This document shows, piece after piece, positions 11,934 to 22,984 of a stretch of 64,000 nt of DNA (the first letter of the stretch is position 1; every line of letters begins with the position of its first letter). The stretch is from Hyaloraphidium curvatum (lineage: Eukaryota; Monoblepharomycota; Hyaloraphidiomycetes; Hyaloraphidiales; Hyaloraphidiaceae). The stretch is taken from assembly GCA_025558095.1 (NCBI GenBank), contig JAIVFI010000002.1:496001-560000 (forward strand). The letters are read 5' to 3'. A program made the translations under genes and the position numbers. Under the pieces are notes generated by a model. The model saw only the letters and a program-made list of their open reading frames with translations, was not told the DNA's origin and ran no database searches.

Positions 11934-13548
11934 GCATGGGTGGTGATCTCCGTCTAAGGAACCATGTGAGATGCTCCGTCCTTTCGACCTTTGAACAAAG
12001 ATGCTGTAGATGGGAGAAACCTATGGACTCCACGCCCCTCCCCCACCCCCCCCCCCACCCCCCGGGCCAAACCCCATGACCCGGGGTAAGTCCTGCCGGG
12101 ATCTCCTCCGCATAAGGCTGACCCACCATGTCGAACTTGGGACATGAGCCCCGGGTCGGTCCTGCCGACGATCGCGGTTCTGCGACCTGAGCTTGCTGGT
12201 AGACCAATCCTCCTCGCGAGAAACCAGTGTTCTCCATTGATAGTGTCAACGTTATCGAAATTCGGAGGATCTGCATGCCTCCGCTCACGACCTGGATTGA
12301 GATACCGGAGGTAAAGTCCATTGGCACCTTTGAGTTGGGAGCTGATGGATGCCATGGAACTGGGGATGGAACAGCTGCTCGACGAGACTGAGCGCGCCGC
12401 AGAGGCCGAACAGACGGGCGCAGCGGGGCAGGCCCAACAGGGCGGAACAGCCGACGAGCAGCGCAAGAGTGACGAGAAACGCGCGCTGCGGGAGCAGCGC
12501 AACGCCTTCATCGCCGACAAGGTCAAGGAGGCGGTCGAGAGCCTCAGGGCGGAGCTTGCCGTCGGCCGCAAGGAGCACTACAATCCGATCCTGATCAGAT
12601 CTCTATCACAGGCGCTGACGAGCGCCCCCCAACCCCGATACATCACGTTACCCATTTACATTAAGTTCGGGGAAGAGGGGAGGGGTTAAATGTCACCGAG
12701 CTGCCGGGTACAGGCCTCCTGGAACCTGTTCATAAGCTGTTGGCAGCCCAGCAGGCGCCCTCGCTGAACAACGGCGCTCAGACGGCCGGTCTGGCGGGCC
12801 ATGGGACCATCGACATCACAGTCTTCGCCGTCGAATTTGGTTCGCGGGGGAAGATCTCCCGAAACCAAACACGGAGCTGCTCATCCGCCGCCATACGGCC
12901 GAAGGTCGAGACAGCAAACCAAATGACTGTTTCTGAGGTCCTAGCCCTTCGGAAGGTCTAACCAACCTCGTTTGCTGCTTTTGCACGGTTCGTTTGTGGG
13001 ATTTGCGGACTCGATCATTGCCCTGGAAGACGGTGTCGTTCCTTGTGCGTCAGCACCCGTACGGTCAGGGTCTGTGGTTCGTGCGGACTCTCCGGGCCGA
13101 AAGCGGGCCTTCTACTCACGTCCTTGACGTGCCCGGGCAACCAGACCAACGCTCGTTGCCAGGGTTCGGCACTGCTGCGTCATCACTGGTCCTCTTTGTC
13201 GAGATCGGCCGAACGGGACCGCAGCCGCCGACAGGCCTGGTTGCTTGCGCAATCCAAACTCTACTATGACATTCGCTTCGGCCGATTGCATGACGTCGAA
13301 GGTACACGCTCACGTTTGCTTGATGTGCTGGCTTCAGACATGGGCCGTATCTTCGGCGCCTCGAAATAGACCAGATCGTCCATTTTCCGCTCTCGTTTAC
13401 TTTTTCCTCCTTCCTCTCCTTCCTTCTCCCTCCTTCCCTTTCCTTTCTTTCCCTTTCCCTTTGTGTGCGCGCGCGAAAATCAATTTCGGGCCGCCCGGGA
13501 TATGGATCGGACTCCGGTTTCCGCCTCCGGGTCGTCATAACCACAATA
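11934..13548. other. Low-information region with homopolymer and pyrimidine tracts
   Basis: No recognised gene. It includes a C-rich tract at about 12040-12065 and an open frame at 12321-12689 listed separately. A cysteine-containing open frame at 13043-13369 is unassigned. A long pyrimidine tract at about 13390-13465 sits directly upstream of COQ10 and may belong to its promoter. Confidence 0.4.
12321..12689 (+). CDS. Hypothetical acidic/coiled-coil ORF, 122 aa
   Basis: I do not recognise this ORF. Residues about 8-80 are rich in E, Q, A, R and K with heptad-like spacing (DAMELGMEQLLDETERAAEA; AVESLRAELAVGRKEHY), which suggests a helical or coiled-coil segment. It sits between the sulfotransferase and COQ10 and could be a fragment of a mobile-element gene. 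The frame ends soon after a GGGGAAGAGGGGAGG tract. Weak evidence. Confidence 0.25.
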   Translation: MAPLSWELMDAMELGMEQLLDETERAAEAEQTGAAGQAQQGGTADEQRKSDEKRALREQRNAFIADKVKEAVESLRAELAVGRKEHYNPILIRSLSQALTSAPQPRYITLPIYIKFGEEGRG

Positions 13549-14139
13549 ATGTTGCCTCTCCGCTCCCTTGTCCGCTCGCCTTCGCTGCTCCGACCGCGCA
13601 GCTCGCGTGGCTTCCTTCCGGACTTTCTCCCGAAGTTTCCCGGAGCTGGACCAGTGCATCGGTTCCGGGACTCCAAGGTCTTGGGCTACAGCTCCGACCA
13701 GCTGTTCGATCTGGTCCGCAACGTGGACGAATACCGACATTTCCTCCCGCTGACGCGTTCCTCACGCGTAATCTCACCGGCAAGACCGTGTCACGCGGCC
13801 GGAGGGGAAGTTCTGCTCGCGGAACTCGCCATAGGGTTCTCCGGATTCGAGGAGTCGTACGTCAGCAGGGTTCGATGCTGGAGGCCGCGACGTGTCGAGG
13901 CGGAAGCTGCAGATACCTCTCTTTTCCGGACCATGAAGACGATATGGACGTTCGAGCCCGCGACCGCCGACGGTGTCCCCCTTCCGCGGACCCGGGTCTC
14001 GTTCGAGATCACCTTCGCCTTCAACAACCCCTTACATGCGGCTGCCGCGAGCCTGGTGTTTGGCGGGGTCAGCAAGGACGTCGTGACGGCTTTCGAAAGG
14101 AGGTGCCTAGAGCTGTACGGGGCGCCCGCTGCGATGTAG
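13549..14139 (+). CDS. COQ10: COQ10, mitochondrial coenzyme Q-binding START-domain protein
   Basis: Binds ubiquinone and is needed for its proper use in mitochondrial respiration. I chose ATG 13549 because it gives an arginine-rich, hydrophobic leader (MLPLRSLVRSPSLLRPRSSR) that looks like a mitochondrial presequence. An upstream in-frame ATG at 13465 would hide it. The polyketide-cyclase/START domain follows: KVLGYSSDQLFDLVRNVDEY, LLAELAIGFSGFEESYVSRV, IWTFEP, VSFEITFAFNNPLHAA and the C-terminal AFERRCLELYG. The length (about 196 residues) is normal. No intron. A housekeeping gene embedded in the glycan island, with a pyrimidine-rich upstream tract. Confidence 0.9.
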   Translation: MLPLRSLVRSPSLLRPRSSRGFLPDFLPKFPGAGPVHRFRDSKVLGYSSDQLFDLVRNVDEYRHFLPLTRSSRVISPARPCHAAGGEVLLAELAIGFSGFEESYVSRVRCWRPRRVEAEAADTSLFRTMKTIWTFEPATADGVPLPRTRVSFEITFAFNNPLHAAAASLVFGGVSKDVVTAFERRCLELYGAPAAM

Positions 14140-14838
14140 ATCCCACCCTCAACATCTGCTTACCATGCAGCCTCAAAGGCGTGAGAGAATAGCCACAAAG
14201 AAAGCTCGCTCTGTCCCCAACCCGTCCCGCAGACTGATCTCTGGGTTCCGAGTCCCAAGCACAGCTTCAACCGGGCGCCTAAAAGAAGGGCCAGTCATTC
14301 GGCTGCTTCATCCCATAGATATCTGGGCAATCGGGCATGCCCATTTGGCCACGAAGGAAACAAATATGCGTTGTGAAGTTCGAGTAGATTTTGCCGACCA
14401 AACCAAAGAGCCTCTGCTACAACGGAGCATGGAACCGTCAAATTATACTTCTCAATAGCTTCTATAGTTGAGGAATACAGCAAAAGCGAGTAGTGTGCAG
14501 GCTCCTCTGCTCCCGAATCGATGAGGCCGAGACGGGCACGCCTAGAGCTGAATGTATTGTCCCGCTATAATTTGCGGCAACTCTGGAAAAAACATTGTTC
14601 TGGCTTAAAGTGCCGCAAAAACATAGAAGTGGGAATAGTTCGGCGACTTCACATTACGCAATGCGGGCCGAAAGTGCCGGCCAACGCTGCAACCTGCGTA
14701 TCACACCTTCATTTCTGATGCTCCGGCGCGCCCGGCGCGTTGTAGGCCGCATTCCGGTTAACAGCTATTGCCGCGACGGCAGGATGGCCCAACGTTTGTT
14801 GATGCGGAACTGGGCATCGATAACTGCTCCATAGTCGA
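14140..14838. other. Region without recognised genes
   Basis: About 700 bases after COQ10. Short open frames on both strands (for example 14165-14458 plus) have no family features. Composition drops toward AT compared with COQ10, matching the decayed gene that follows. Confidence 0.4.
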
Positions 14839-15990
14839 TTATGGCATCCAATCCAAGAATAGATTGATAAAGTTTGGGCTAATGATCATCAACGTCATCT
14901 TGAGTGACATTTGATCCATCATCAATGGGGTGCTCATGCATGGCCTGTATGTGTCGAGCAGGTGGGTCAAAGCCTGTGGCTGCAACAACCCCTCAAAATG
15001 AACTTTGCTTAGCTGCGTTCCGTTGGCGTACTGCATCAAAAACGACGAGTCACTCTCTTCTTGAATAAACTTGGGGAACAGGGCGCAAAGCTCAGGAACC
15101 GGGGACACAATCTTATAGAAGAAGATTAGCGGTACTGGATTTGAAATCATAGAAACCCAGGCTGCAGAAGAGAGACTCGTCATACGCGTTGAATGCTTTG
15201 TCATCAATGCAAATGTCACCGTACGGCTTGCCAAAGTGAATTTCGTCATACTCGATGCCCAGCTGCCGCAAGCTCTCCAACGTTGCGAGCCCCACATTCT
15301 TCACAGCTCTGCCAACGTTGTGACGCGATGTAACCATGTTGCGTGCTGTGCAAATGATGATTTCATGACCCTCGGTTACGGACACAAAACTGGGCAATAC
15401 GTTCCACACGGCTAACGGTGCTGTAATCTTTGTAATCATTCGGCCACGTTACCAGCGTGTTGTCTAAATCAAAGACAATTCGCAGCTTATAGTGCTTGAG
15501 CTTAGGCGAGTTGAGGCCGATGTCTTTATCTTATCTGTGCAAAACGCCCGGCAGGTAATGGCACTTTACAGGCAACCCTCAAGCAATCATGCGGCTAAAT
15601 ACATGCGAAAGGAAAGATTCACCTGTGTCATCCTTGATGACTTGCTTGCAAAAGTCGCGGCACACGTTCAGGTTGGCAAATTCGTAGCCCCCAACGCAAA
15701 CGTAATCGGAAAATGGCGACGCTCTTCAATGTCGGTCACGCGGTCCTTGTCATCGAAGTTGATAAAGGAGTAGTGAGATAGACCAGTTGGATTACTGCTG
15801 TAGAGCAAAAAGTTTCCCGGCGGCAGAGCTCCCAAATCCAGCCCCTCGTACACGTTGTCACTGTCAAGCACAAGTAGTTGATCATCGCCGTACAATGCCT
15901 CGGGTGTGAGCGCCTGGCATCCATATCGTTGCCGTTGGCACACAGGAAAGCGATAGGAGTGAAAGAACACACAGAGGGATGAGACAAGCT
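14839..15990 (-). pseudogene. Decayed nucleotidyltransferase-HAD phosphatase fusion (capsule-type sugar activation)
   Basis: The minus strand encodes, in broken frames, the end of an NTP-transferase domain followed by a HAD phosphatase-like domain. This pairing is seen in bacterial capsule loci. Nucleotidyltransferase pieces are GDDQLLVLDSDNVYEGLDLG (about 15890-15830) and HYSFINFDDKDRVTDIEERR. The HAD part has motif I FDLDNTLV (about 15470), GHEIIICTARNM (about 15360), YDEIHFGKPYG and the motif IV-like CIDDKA (about 15200). A C-terminal tail runs to stop 14839. The nucleotidyltransferase N-terminus is not recognisable, and at least two frame changes lie near 15420 and 15150, so a pseudogene is most likely. 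It lies just downstream of the NST on the same strand. Confidence 0.6.
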
Positions 15991-16060
15991 GCCTTGCCTT
16001 CCGATCTATCTGATCTGGCTGGCTCTTTTAAGCTAATTGTCTTTTTCCAGCTCGTCATCG

Positions 16061-17211
16061 TCATCCTCCCTCGGGTAAGATCCCTGAAGAAGAGTGGCTG
16101 CTTGTTCTTTGTCCTACATCACCGTCTCTGGTCAAGAAAACATGGAGCAAAGCCTCATCCTTTCTACTTACTACATCTGATGCCGTGCCTCTCTCCAAAT
16201 CACCCGTAACAGGAGCCGATGTCTCCGAGGCAGGATAGCGCATGTAAATGTACGTCGCAACAAACACGTTGCACACGCCTATAGCATTTGTGTAAGAAAT
16301 CGGAGCCGAAAAAAGAGCAGCTGACAAGAGGAGGAGAATGGCCGTCGAAAAGGTGGTGGCGACGCTCTTGACAATGGCATCGGCATACTTATAGACAGCG
16401 GTAATCACGATACCCATCAGAGAGTTGAGAACAACGACAAGAATGGCAAGGAAACTGTATCCCTCGAAAAAACCAGGCTCCGGATTCTCATTTCCGGCCA
16501 GCGCGATCGACTTTATCAGGAAAGCTACATTTGTTGAACAGAAAGCCAGTGAAATATAGCAGAATATTGATAGCGTGCAAGGACAATGCTGCTGTCTTCG
16601 TCACATGATCTGTAGGCTCCATTTGCCGCCGTCATGGTGACCTGGACCAGCAGGATGATGTAGCCCACCAGTGGTGCCGCCACCGTCTGCTTGCACTCAT
16701 TGTACTGAGATTGCACGAGCCCAAGCATTTGAATCGCCATGGCAATCCATTGCAATTGCGAAATTGGTCTCGATAGTATGAAGAAGAGGATGAACGCCGT
16801 CAAGAAAGTGGACCCAGACTTGACGAGCTGAATTGTACCCGGCGATGCCAGCAGAAAGGCATAAAAAGCAAGATGGTTATTAACCGCGTACGAGAAAGAC
16901 AGAAGACTTATGTTCCGCAGCAGTGTCGGTGACACAGAGGTTCTGAAATCGTTCACGATTGTCCAAAGCTCATTTAGGAAACTTGCCGGGCTCCGAACAC
17001 TCTCGCACTTCCTGTCCAAGGACGACACATACAGTACGGCAGAAAGCCCAAGTTTAAAGAGTTCGGACATTGCCAGAGCTGAAGCCTGAGAGAACTCATA
17101 GCGACCCCCTCTTTGCGAGAGCTTGTAAACCAGTGCAACCGAAACTTGTATTGCCACAAGCGACGCAAACACAAGCAACTTGGGGCCCAAGGCCGTCGCT
17201 CGCGAGGCCAT
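16061..17211 (-). pseudogene. Nucleotide-sugar transporter (SLC35A-like), copy 1, frameshifted
   Basis: Multipass Golgi carrier of the CMP-sialate/UDP-sugar transporter family. The start MASRATALGPKLL is at 17211. Family segments include EFSQASALAMSELFKLG, VNNHLAFYAFLLASPGTI, ISQLQWIAMAIQMLGLVQ and KYADAIVKSVATTFSTAI. Compared with the copy at 32970-34010, this copy lacks two bases after 16610 (in CATGATC|TGTAGG) and has one extra T near 16528. The N-terminal frame therefore ends at 16525, and the C-terminal frame (16417-16061) is read differently. If real, the protein is truncated at about 229 residues from MASR. The indels could also be sequence errors. Substrate unknown. Confidence 0.8.
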
Positions 17212-18840
17212 GTCTGTAGCTTGTAGCTTAGCCTGGGGCTGGGCAGTAAGGCACTTATTGAGTGGAATCAAAACTTTCGCAAACTTTCATTCGCGCCCGA
17301 AGCGCGCCGGGTTCCGGGGGCGAAGCCCCCAGGCCGGGGTTAGGGGGCTGCCGCCCCTTAAAGCTTGGGAGAAGGAGGATTTGGGCCCCGTTTGGCCGTG
17401 GAGGATGTGGGACCCGCGATCGCCGCCGGGACAACGGAGGCTTGGTCGAGCCATGTCACAGTATAGAGTGTCCAGAAACTACAAGTGCAATCAAGAACTG
17501 TCCCTCTTGTTGCGCTTCGGTTTAGGCCGAATCACAGCCATCCCCTGCTCCTGGTTGGGCGGTAGTCAACGCTGTTGCAGGATCTGCAACAGCAATGAAA
17601 GACGTCAGGCGATTCTGGTGTGCTGCGGGGCAGATGGCTGCTCGCGAGATGTCTTCTGATTGTGGTCGACAGTCCTGGCGGACGAACGCCTCCCGCCGGA
17701 GTTCATCGCCGAATTGACCGAACGCTCCTGCGGGAGAGCACCTCCCGCGGAGAATCCATAGCCGAATTGATCGAAGGGTCCTGCGGGCGAGCGCCTCCCG
17801 CGGAGCTTCGTTAGTACAAGCATGCTGGACGGTCGCAATCGTCTCACCTCCAGGGTCGTCGACAACGTAAGTCCGACGGTACTCATCCAAGCTCCGGAGC
17901 ACCTCGTACCTCATCATTGCTGTTCCGATTCGGAACCCCTGTCAAAGATGGCTAGGACCTTGCGCACCATCTCATACGGGCTCTGCGCGGGCGCCTGGTG
18001 CAACACTACGGCCCACCTCGTCGCAACGCCAAGGGGCCGCGCGATGAGCTGAACCGCTGCCATGGCAATGTTCAAGTGGCCGTCGACAAGCCGGCAGCCT
18101 TCTTCTTGCCCGCCGCAGAAGACATCCTTCAACTTGCTGCGTTCACGGCTCGTCGGAAGGAAGGCTACGAAGGGGCGAAGCTCCGAGAGCGTGCTGAAGC
18201 GAATCCGAGGCTGATCCGAGCCACAACACCTCAGCGGTCGCACAAAGTGTCGGGAAAGTCGATCGAGTCCAAAAGGCCCCGGCTCGGCGCCGGCAGGTGA
18301 AGAGATTCGGGGCTCCGCGCGAGTCGGGGACGCGGGACGCTGCGGCCGACACGAAGTCTCCCGAGCGTCAAGCGGGTCCGGCCGACCCCGTGGCAGTTTG
18401 CTCAGATGTTTCTCCGGCAGATTGGCGTTCCCAGAGCGGCCGCAGAGAGGTCGGGGGGAGCGGGTGCAATTCTGTTCTGGAAGCCGCTTAGAGCCGTTGC
18501 GACCTTCTCGGGTCGGGAAGGCGGCGGGTAAAACCGCGCAGAGAGTCACATGCGGGGGTTCGTTTTTCGAACCTCCATCACAGGTGCGGGGCCGCGTCGG
18601 AGCACGCCCCCGGCCTTCTGGTGGTAGGCAGCTGCGGAGCAGCTTTCGGACAGATTTCCCACCCACCCGCCTCAGTTGTACGGATATGCTAGCGGGTCGG
18701 GATCATGTACTTCGGTTCCATAATATATGGAGCCCACGGGCGGGGCTCCGGAGACCGCTTAGGCGGCCCGGGGCCTCGTTCCACGGCAAGCCATGGATAT
18801 CGGACATCGGACACCGCGGTGATCGGGGGCAAGGTTTTGA
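17100..18840. repeat. Segmental repeat E, copy 1 (NST 5' end plus upstream region)
   Basis: From about 17100 to 18590 this is nearly identical, in direct orientation, to 46579-48055. Homology then continues, more diverged, to about 18660, and resumes at 18745-18840 against 48525-48612. Relative to the second copy, this one lacks the 48180-48500 part that carries a tyrosine-recombinase C-terminus. A third, inverted and partial copy is at 53603-54140. Within it, 17281-17400 is a GC-rich block with hairpins such as GGGGGCGAAGCCCCC. Short ORFs occur on both strands; none is recognisable. Confidence 0.8.
18550..18585. repeat. Small perfect hairpin in repeat E
   Basis: GGTTCG-TTTTT-CGAACC forms a 6-bp stem with a T5 loop. 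The same hairpin occurs in the second copy of the repeat near 48035-48055. It is a possible terminator-like or recombination-related structure; function unknown. Confidence 0.4.
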
Positions 18841-18970
18841 CCTAATTAACGCGGCCAGCTTTAGCCTGACTGCCTAGCCTAGGACAGTTCGAAAGGTTTT
18901 TTTTTCGTATCCGAGCACACCGCCGCATTGTCTAACCCTAACCACGGAATATAAACCTCTGCGCGCCCCG

Positions 18971-21932
18971 TTGAAGAGGCAAAGTGCTGCTACTACCGCG
19001 TATGGCCCGATGAAAGTGCCATGCCGAGTGTTCGGAAGGGCGAGGACGTCTATACTGAACTATGCCATCTGCCTCGGACTCGGCCTATTCTTGCTCAGGC
19101 CTTGGGTTAGCCACGTGGCTCCTGTCCGAAGCTTTTCTCCTGCCCTGGAGTCGTTGTCCCGAGGGGACCGTTTTGTGCTTGTATTCCCAGTTGTTGCAAA
19201 GGACATAGCAAAGGTAATCTCCGACTGCATTTGCGTATGTATGATACCGGATCACTGAGACAAGGAAGATGGAGACTATCCTTGACACCTATGGCGCCGT
19301 CGGCCAGCCTTGCAGCGGCAGGTTTACGGCGGTCACGGACTTCTATTTCCTCTACAATCTGATTCAAGACGGCACAGTCGATGCCCTCAACCGAAAACTG
19401 GCGCAGTCTTCTTCTTTTCGCAAAATGTCGCGATGCTTCCATGAGACGGGCGTCGTGTTTGCGAACCTCTCTGGTTTGTTTTCTAGCCAGGTCCTATGCC
19501 TGACAATTGACACCCCCCCCCCCAGGGATTGAAGACGAATATCCCGCAGGGTGGGTATGGCGGGAACTTTTCTGGGCCCCGACTCACTCTCTATTGTTTG
19601 GAGGCCTTCCAACATGTTTTTCAAGCTCATAGAATCACCGGATCTCAAGTGGTTTCGAAGTAGGTATAAACTTGCGTTTTGGGCGGAGTCGGACGTTGGT
19701 GAGTACATCTGGCCGCAGTTATGATTCAGTCGTTTGACAGCTGGCTTTAGAACCTATTCGGCCCATGTGGGCAGACGCGCTCTACATTGAGGCAACGTTA
19801 CCGACTTCCTACAACGGCCTCGAACCGGACTATTGGATGAAAGGAAGCGTATACAGAGGTCGTGGTTTTGACCAAGCAGTTCTTTATCGGGAAAACTGGA
19901 ACTGGTAATGCACAAGTTTCTCTGGAGTGTGAGCTTCCCTAACCGTGGCTGCAGGGTCGACCACCTGAATGGTAACGCGTTTTATCGCTTGAATGATCCT
20001 GAGTTTGAAGACTTCGTGAGAATCACAAAGGTAATTTGCTGCGTTTAGTCAGGTCGTTGAGTCTCACCGTGCTGCCTAAGGAGTACGAACCACCAAATGA
20101 TTATTGGAAGCCTTTTGACATTGCGATGATGTAGGTTTGCTCCTTCTATGTCGAGCTGCCACTGATTGCAAGAATTCAACTAGGCGCGTTTTGAACTCCA
20201 ATCCTTATGGATGGGTGATTCGGTGAGATGCTTGCCATCATCGCGAATACTGATGGCTGACTTGTAGTTTCAGCCAATATGCTGCCCGGAAGTGAGCCTT
20301 CACGTTGCACACTATTCCTTTGCTACTTACATTGGCGACAGGTTCGTCTCGACTGATTTCATCCAGCATTTTGGTTGGTATTGTCGCGGGTATGTGATAA
20401 CGTGGCTCACTCCTTGCGGAAAAGGCTTTTCGAGTGACGCAGCAACGGCAGCCGCTCTTTCTAATCGGCGGACTAGCTTTATCCATGGCAAACCGGGTTC
20501 GGCGGGCGACGTAGCCTACAAAGCGAAGTACAATGCGCTGGGCCAACCGCGTCTTCGGAACGTCTCGGAGGCCGAGAAATTAGGAGCAATTCGTCCCGAG
20601 CATAAGCTCTGTGTGCTGTTGCGGACTTTCAAGGTTGATTTGCCGTGGGTGTCCTCCGGAATCCAATTTGGTTGTCATTAATGGTTCCTGTTGTGTCTAG
20701 CTATGCTAAGCTAGCAGCCAAATCAGCACTCAAGCACATATGGCACCTCAACGAACTTGTGGTCGTGGTTGTGCAGAAGGATCTCGATTTGGCACAGAAG
20801 GCCTTTGAAGGGAAGGATTTCCTTCAGGTGCGGGTTGTGGCGGAGCAAGAAGTATTGCAAAACGGTCATATGCAGCAAAAGTAAGCTTGCCAGAGACGTG
20901 ACGTTTCAGCAATTGAGTTAACTCTGTGTTTTCCAGGTATACGAAGGTGATGCAAGATGAATCTGGCGGTGTGCACCTTTGATTGACGTCATCAGAAGCT
21001 CAACGCCGATATCTACTGCCCGAAGGACACTCGCTACGTATTCCATCTGGATTCGGACGTGGTTCTTACTCGTCCGCTGCTGGTGCGAGATGTGTTTTTC
21101 CGCGGCCGACCCATGGTGCAATACGCCCCGTACGAGTCGATGCCGTCTGGCGACCGGCAGTGGCAGGCTGGCACCTCGAGCGCCGTGAAACAGAGTGTTA
21201 CTTTGGAATTTTCCAGGTAGAGTGCCCTGATCACGTCACATACATTCGACTGTTGATTTCTTTCCTGCAGGACGAATGCGCATGGTAAAGCACCTCGTTG
21301 CCTTCCCTCGTACGTTGCTAATGAACTACAGTCTACCCAATCGAGGCGTACTCTCGCGTTAGGGCTTTCTTGGAGAAGGCGCACGGTGTCAGTTTGATCG
21401 ACTTTCTACGAACGAGACGAGGGCGCCTTATGGAAGACGCCTTCGAAGCGGGTAACTTTAGCCAGTCGACTGTGACCACGGATAACCTTTTCAGTGACTT
21501 CAACACAATTGTAGGTCTTGTCAAAGAAGTGATACACTAACATCTGAGACGGTCTGACAGGGTGCATATCTCTACCATTATGAACGTCACCTCGTCTCTT
21601 TTGTTCCTTTCTACGTGAACAACCCGACGATAATCACAAGTTTTGCCGATGTGTTTCCAGTGACGCCGTGGCTTGTGTGCCAAGGGAATGCGAGATTGAA
21701 CCTAGACTACAGCATGGTTGCATATGGACTTTCCCTCCTGGATAGGGAACTGGCGGCGCTGAAACGTGCCATGGGTTGGTGCTTAGCGTCCATTTCAAGG
21801 AATCTCTTTAATTTTTGTCGCCTAGATGGAGGATGGGAGGCTGGTTGTTGGGAGGTTATTGCTCTGTTCCAGGAGCTGCAGAAGAGAGCAATCACGGCTC
21901 AGGAACGCTTTCAAAGAGAGAAGCCCAAATGA
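18971..21932 (+). CDS. Golgi glycosyltransferase, DUF6492-like, many short introns
   Basis: Probable type II Golgi glycosyltransferase. The start at 18971 gives a basic tail and an anchor (ILNYAICLGLGLFLLRPWV, about residues 30-48). Exons are joined through frame changes. Pieces in order include VTDFYFLYNLIQDGTV (about 19340), EPDYWMKGSVYRGRGFDQA (about 19820) and RLNDPEFEDFVRI (about 19990). Then come HLNELVVVVVQKDLDLAQKA (about 20750) and YVFHLDSDVVLTRPLLVRD (about 21040, with the metal-binding DxD). VQYAPYESMPSG and DNLFSDFNTIGAYLYHYERH (about 21485-21590) follow, with a tail ending at 21932. The DSD motif and FSDFNTIGAY block match the C-terminal half of the epimerase fusion here (FSEFNTLAVYG). 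Splice sites need transcript data. Acceptor and donor are unknown. Confidence 0.7.
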
Positions 21933-22058
21933 TGGCACTGAGACACTTGTTAATGGAAAGCTCGTGCGCCAGTGCAATTACTCGTCGACTGGGTGGTCAA
22001 GCTGCATGTACGCCCTGGATGAGCTGCTCATTACCATAATCAATACATCCCAGAGGTC

Positions 22059-22680
22059 CTAGAATTCGATCGCCCGCCCGTTGCCGGAGCGGAACCCGAC
22101 GAGTCCGTCGACCAGGTGGAGTGTGCGCGCACGCAGGTTCAGGATCTTCTGAAACGGCGAAATTCGCACCCTCTTGTTGCGGTAGATCTGGCCCTTCGAC
22201 AGGTGGTACTGTGCGACAGCCAGAACATCAGAGTCCAAGTAGGTATCAGCCAAAACGCCGGGCGCTTTGATTCTGTCGATGGAGTTCTTCCTGTCGACTT
22301 CGAGCACCTTGAGCAGCTTCTCCAGCTCCTTCACGGCATAGCAATCCCGGAGCTTGACGTGCACCTCGGGTTAACTGGCCTGCGGAAAGTAGTTCTGGTC
22401 CGTAGGGGGTACTATTCGAGCGAACTGATTGTTCCGACAGCGGTGTCCGCCAAGCTGGTCGGAAAGATGGAGCTCCTGCTCTTCCCGCGCCTGCTCTTCG
22501 CGGCGTTCCCGCTCCTCTTCGTTCTCCTCCATCTCCTCCCGCGATCGCTTCTTGCCGCTCGTCTTCTTCGGCCTCCGTGACAGGTACTCCACGAAGAGGG
22601 CCACGGCGTCTCCCCAAATCGGCCATGCCGGGAGCTTCTCCGTCTTGCAAAACTGCAGGTATGCTGTCATCTGCGGCCGG
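22059..22680 (-). pseudogene. Tyrosine-recombinase-like core-binding fragment
   Basis: The minus strand reads TAYLQFCKTEKLPAWPIWGD then AVALFVEYLSRR (about 22665-22570), the style of the SAM-like core-binding domain of eukaryotic tyrosine recombinases. A charged E/R-rich run follows (SREEMEENEEERERREEQAR). After a stop near 22371, a second open piece (22364-22059) has DVLAVAQYHLSKGQIYRNKR. No catalytic R-H-R-Y block is present here, so this is at most a 5' fragment. Assignment is from pattern only. Confidence 0.4.
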
Positions 22681-22984
22681 TAAAGAGAGGTCGAGGTCGT
22701 CGTCTGGTCCTGCCGCGCCTATCGAGCTGTTCGAGGGCCCGGCACGAGATTTCCGACGGGATGGGTACGGCGTTCTGAATCTGCAAGCGAAGCCCGCCTA
22801 GAACGAGCTGCAGGCCGGCAGAGGGGAGAACAGTCTCGGCGTCGTCCCCAGGAGCGTCTCCGGCCGAGGTAGCGGGCGCGCTGGGATCGCTGGGGGAGGT
22901 GGAAGGTGCAGCTGTCGAGGGCGAACCGGGGAGGGCTGTCCGGCCACAGGCAGAGCTGTTCCGCCCGCGGTCTTATTTTTTTTC
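22681..22984. other. Region without recognised genes
   Basis: About 300 GC-rich bases upstream of the recombinase-like fragment. In one minus frame the sequence continues open (for example QNAVPIPSEIS), so part may be an upstream exon of that fragment. Nothing else seen. Confidence 0.3.

Noticed and set aside
18920-18945. CTAACCCTAACC, like a telomere repeat
   Set aside because: Fewer than two full units in the interior of the window; no array, so not a telomere or clear interstitial telomere.
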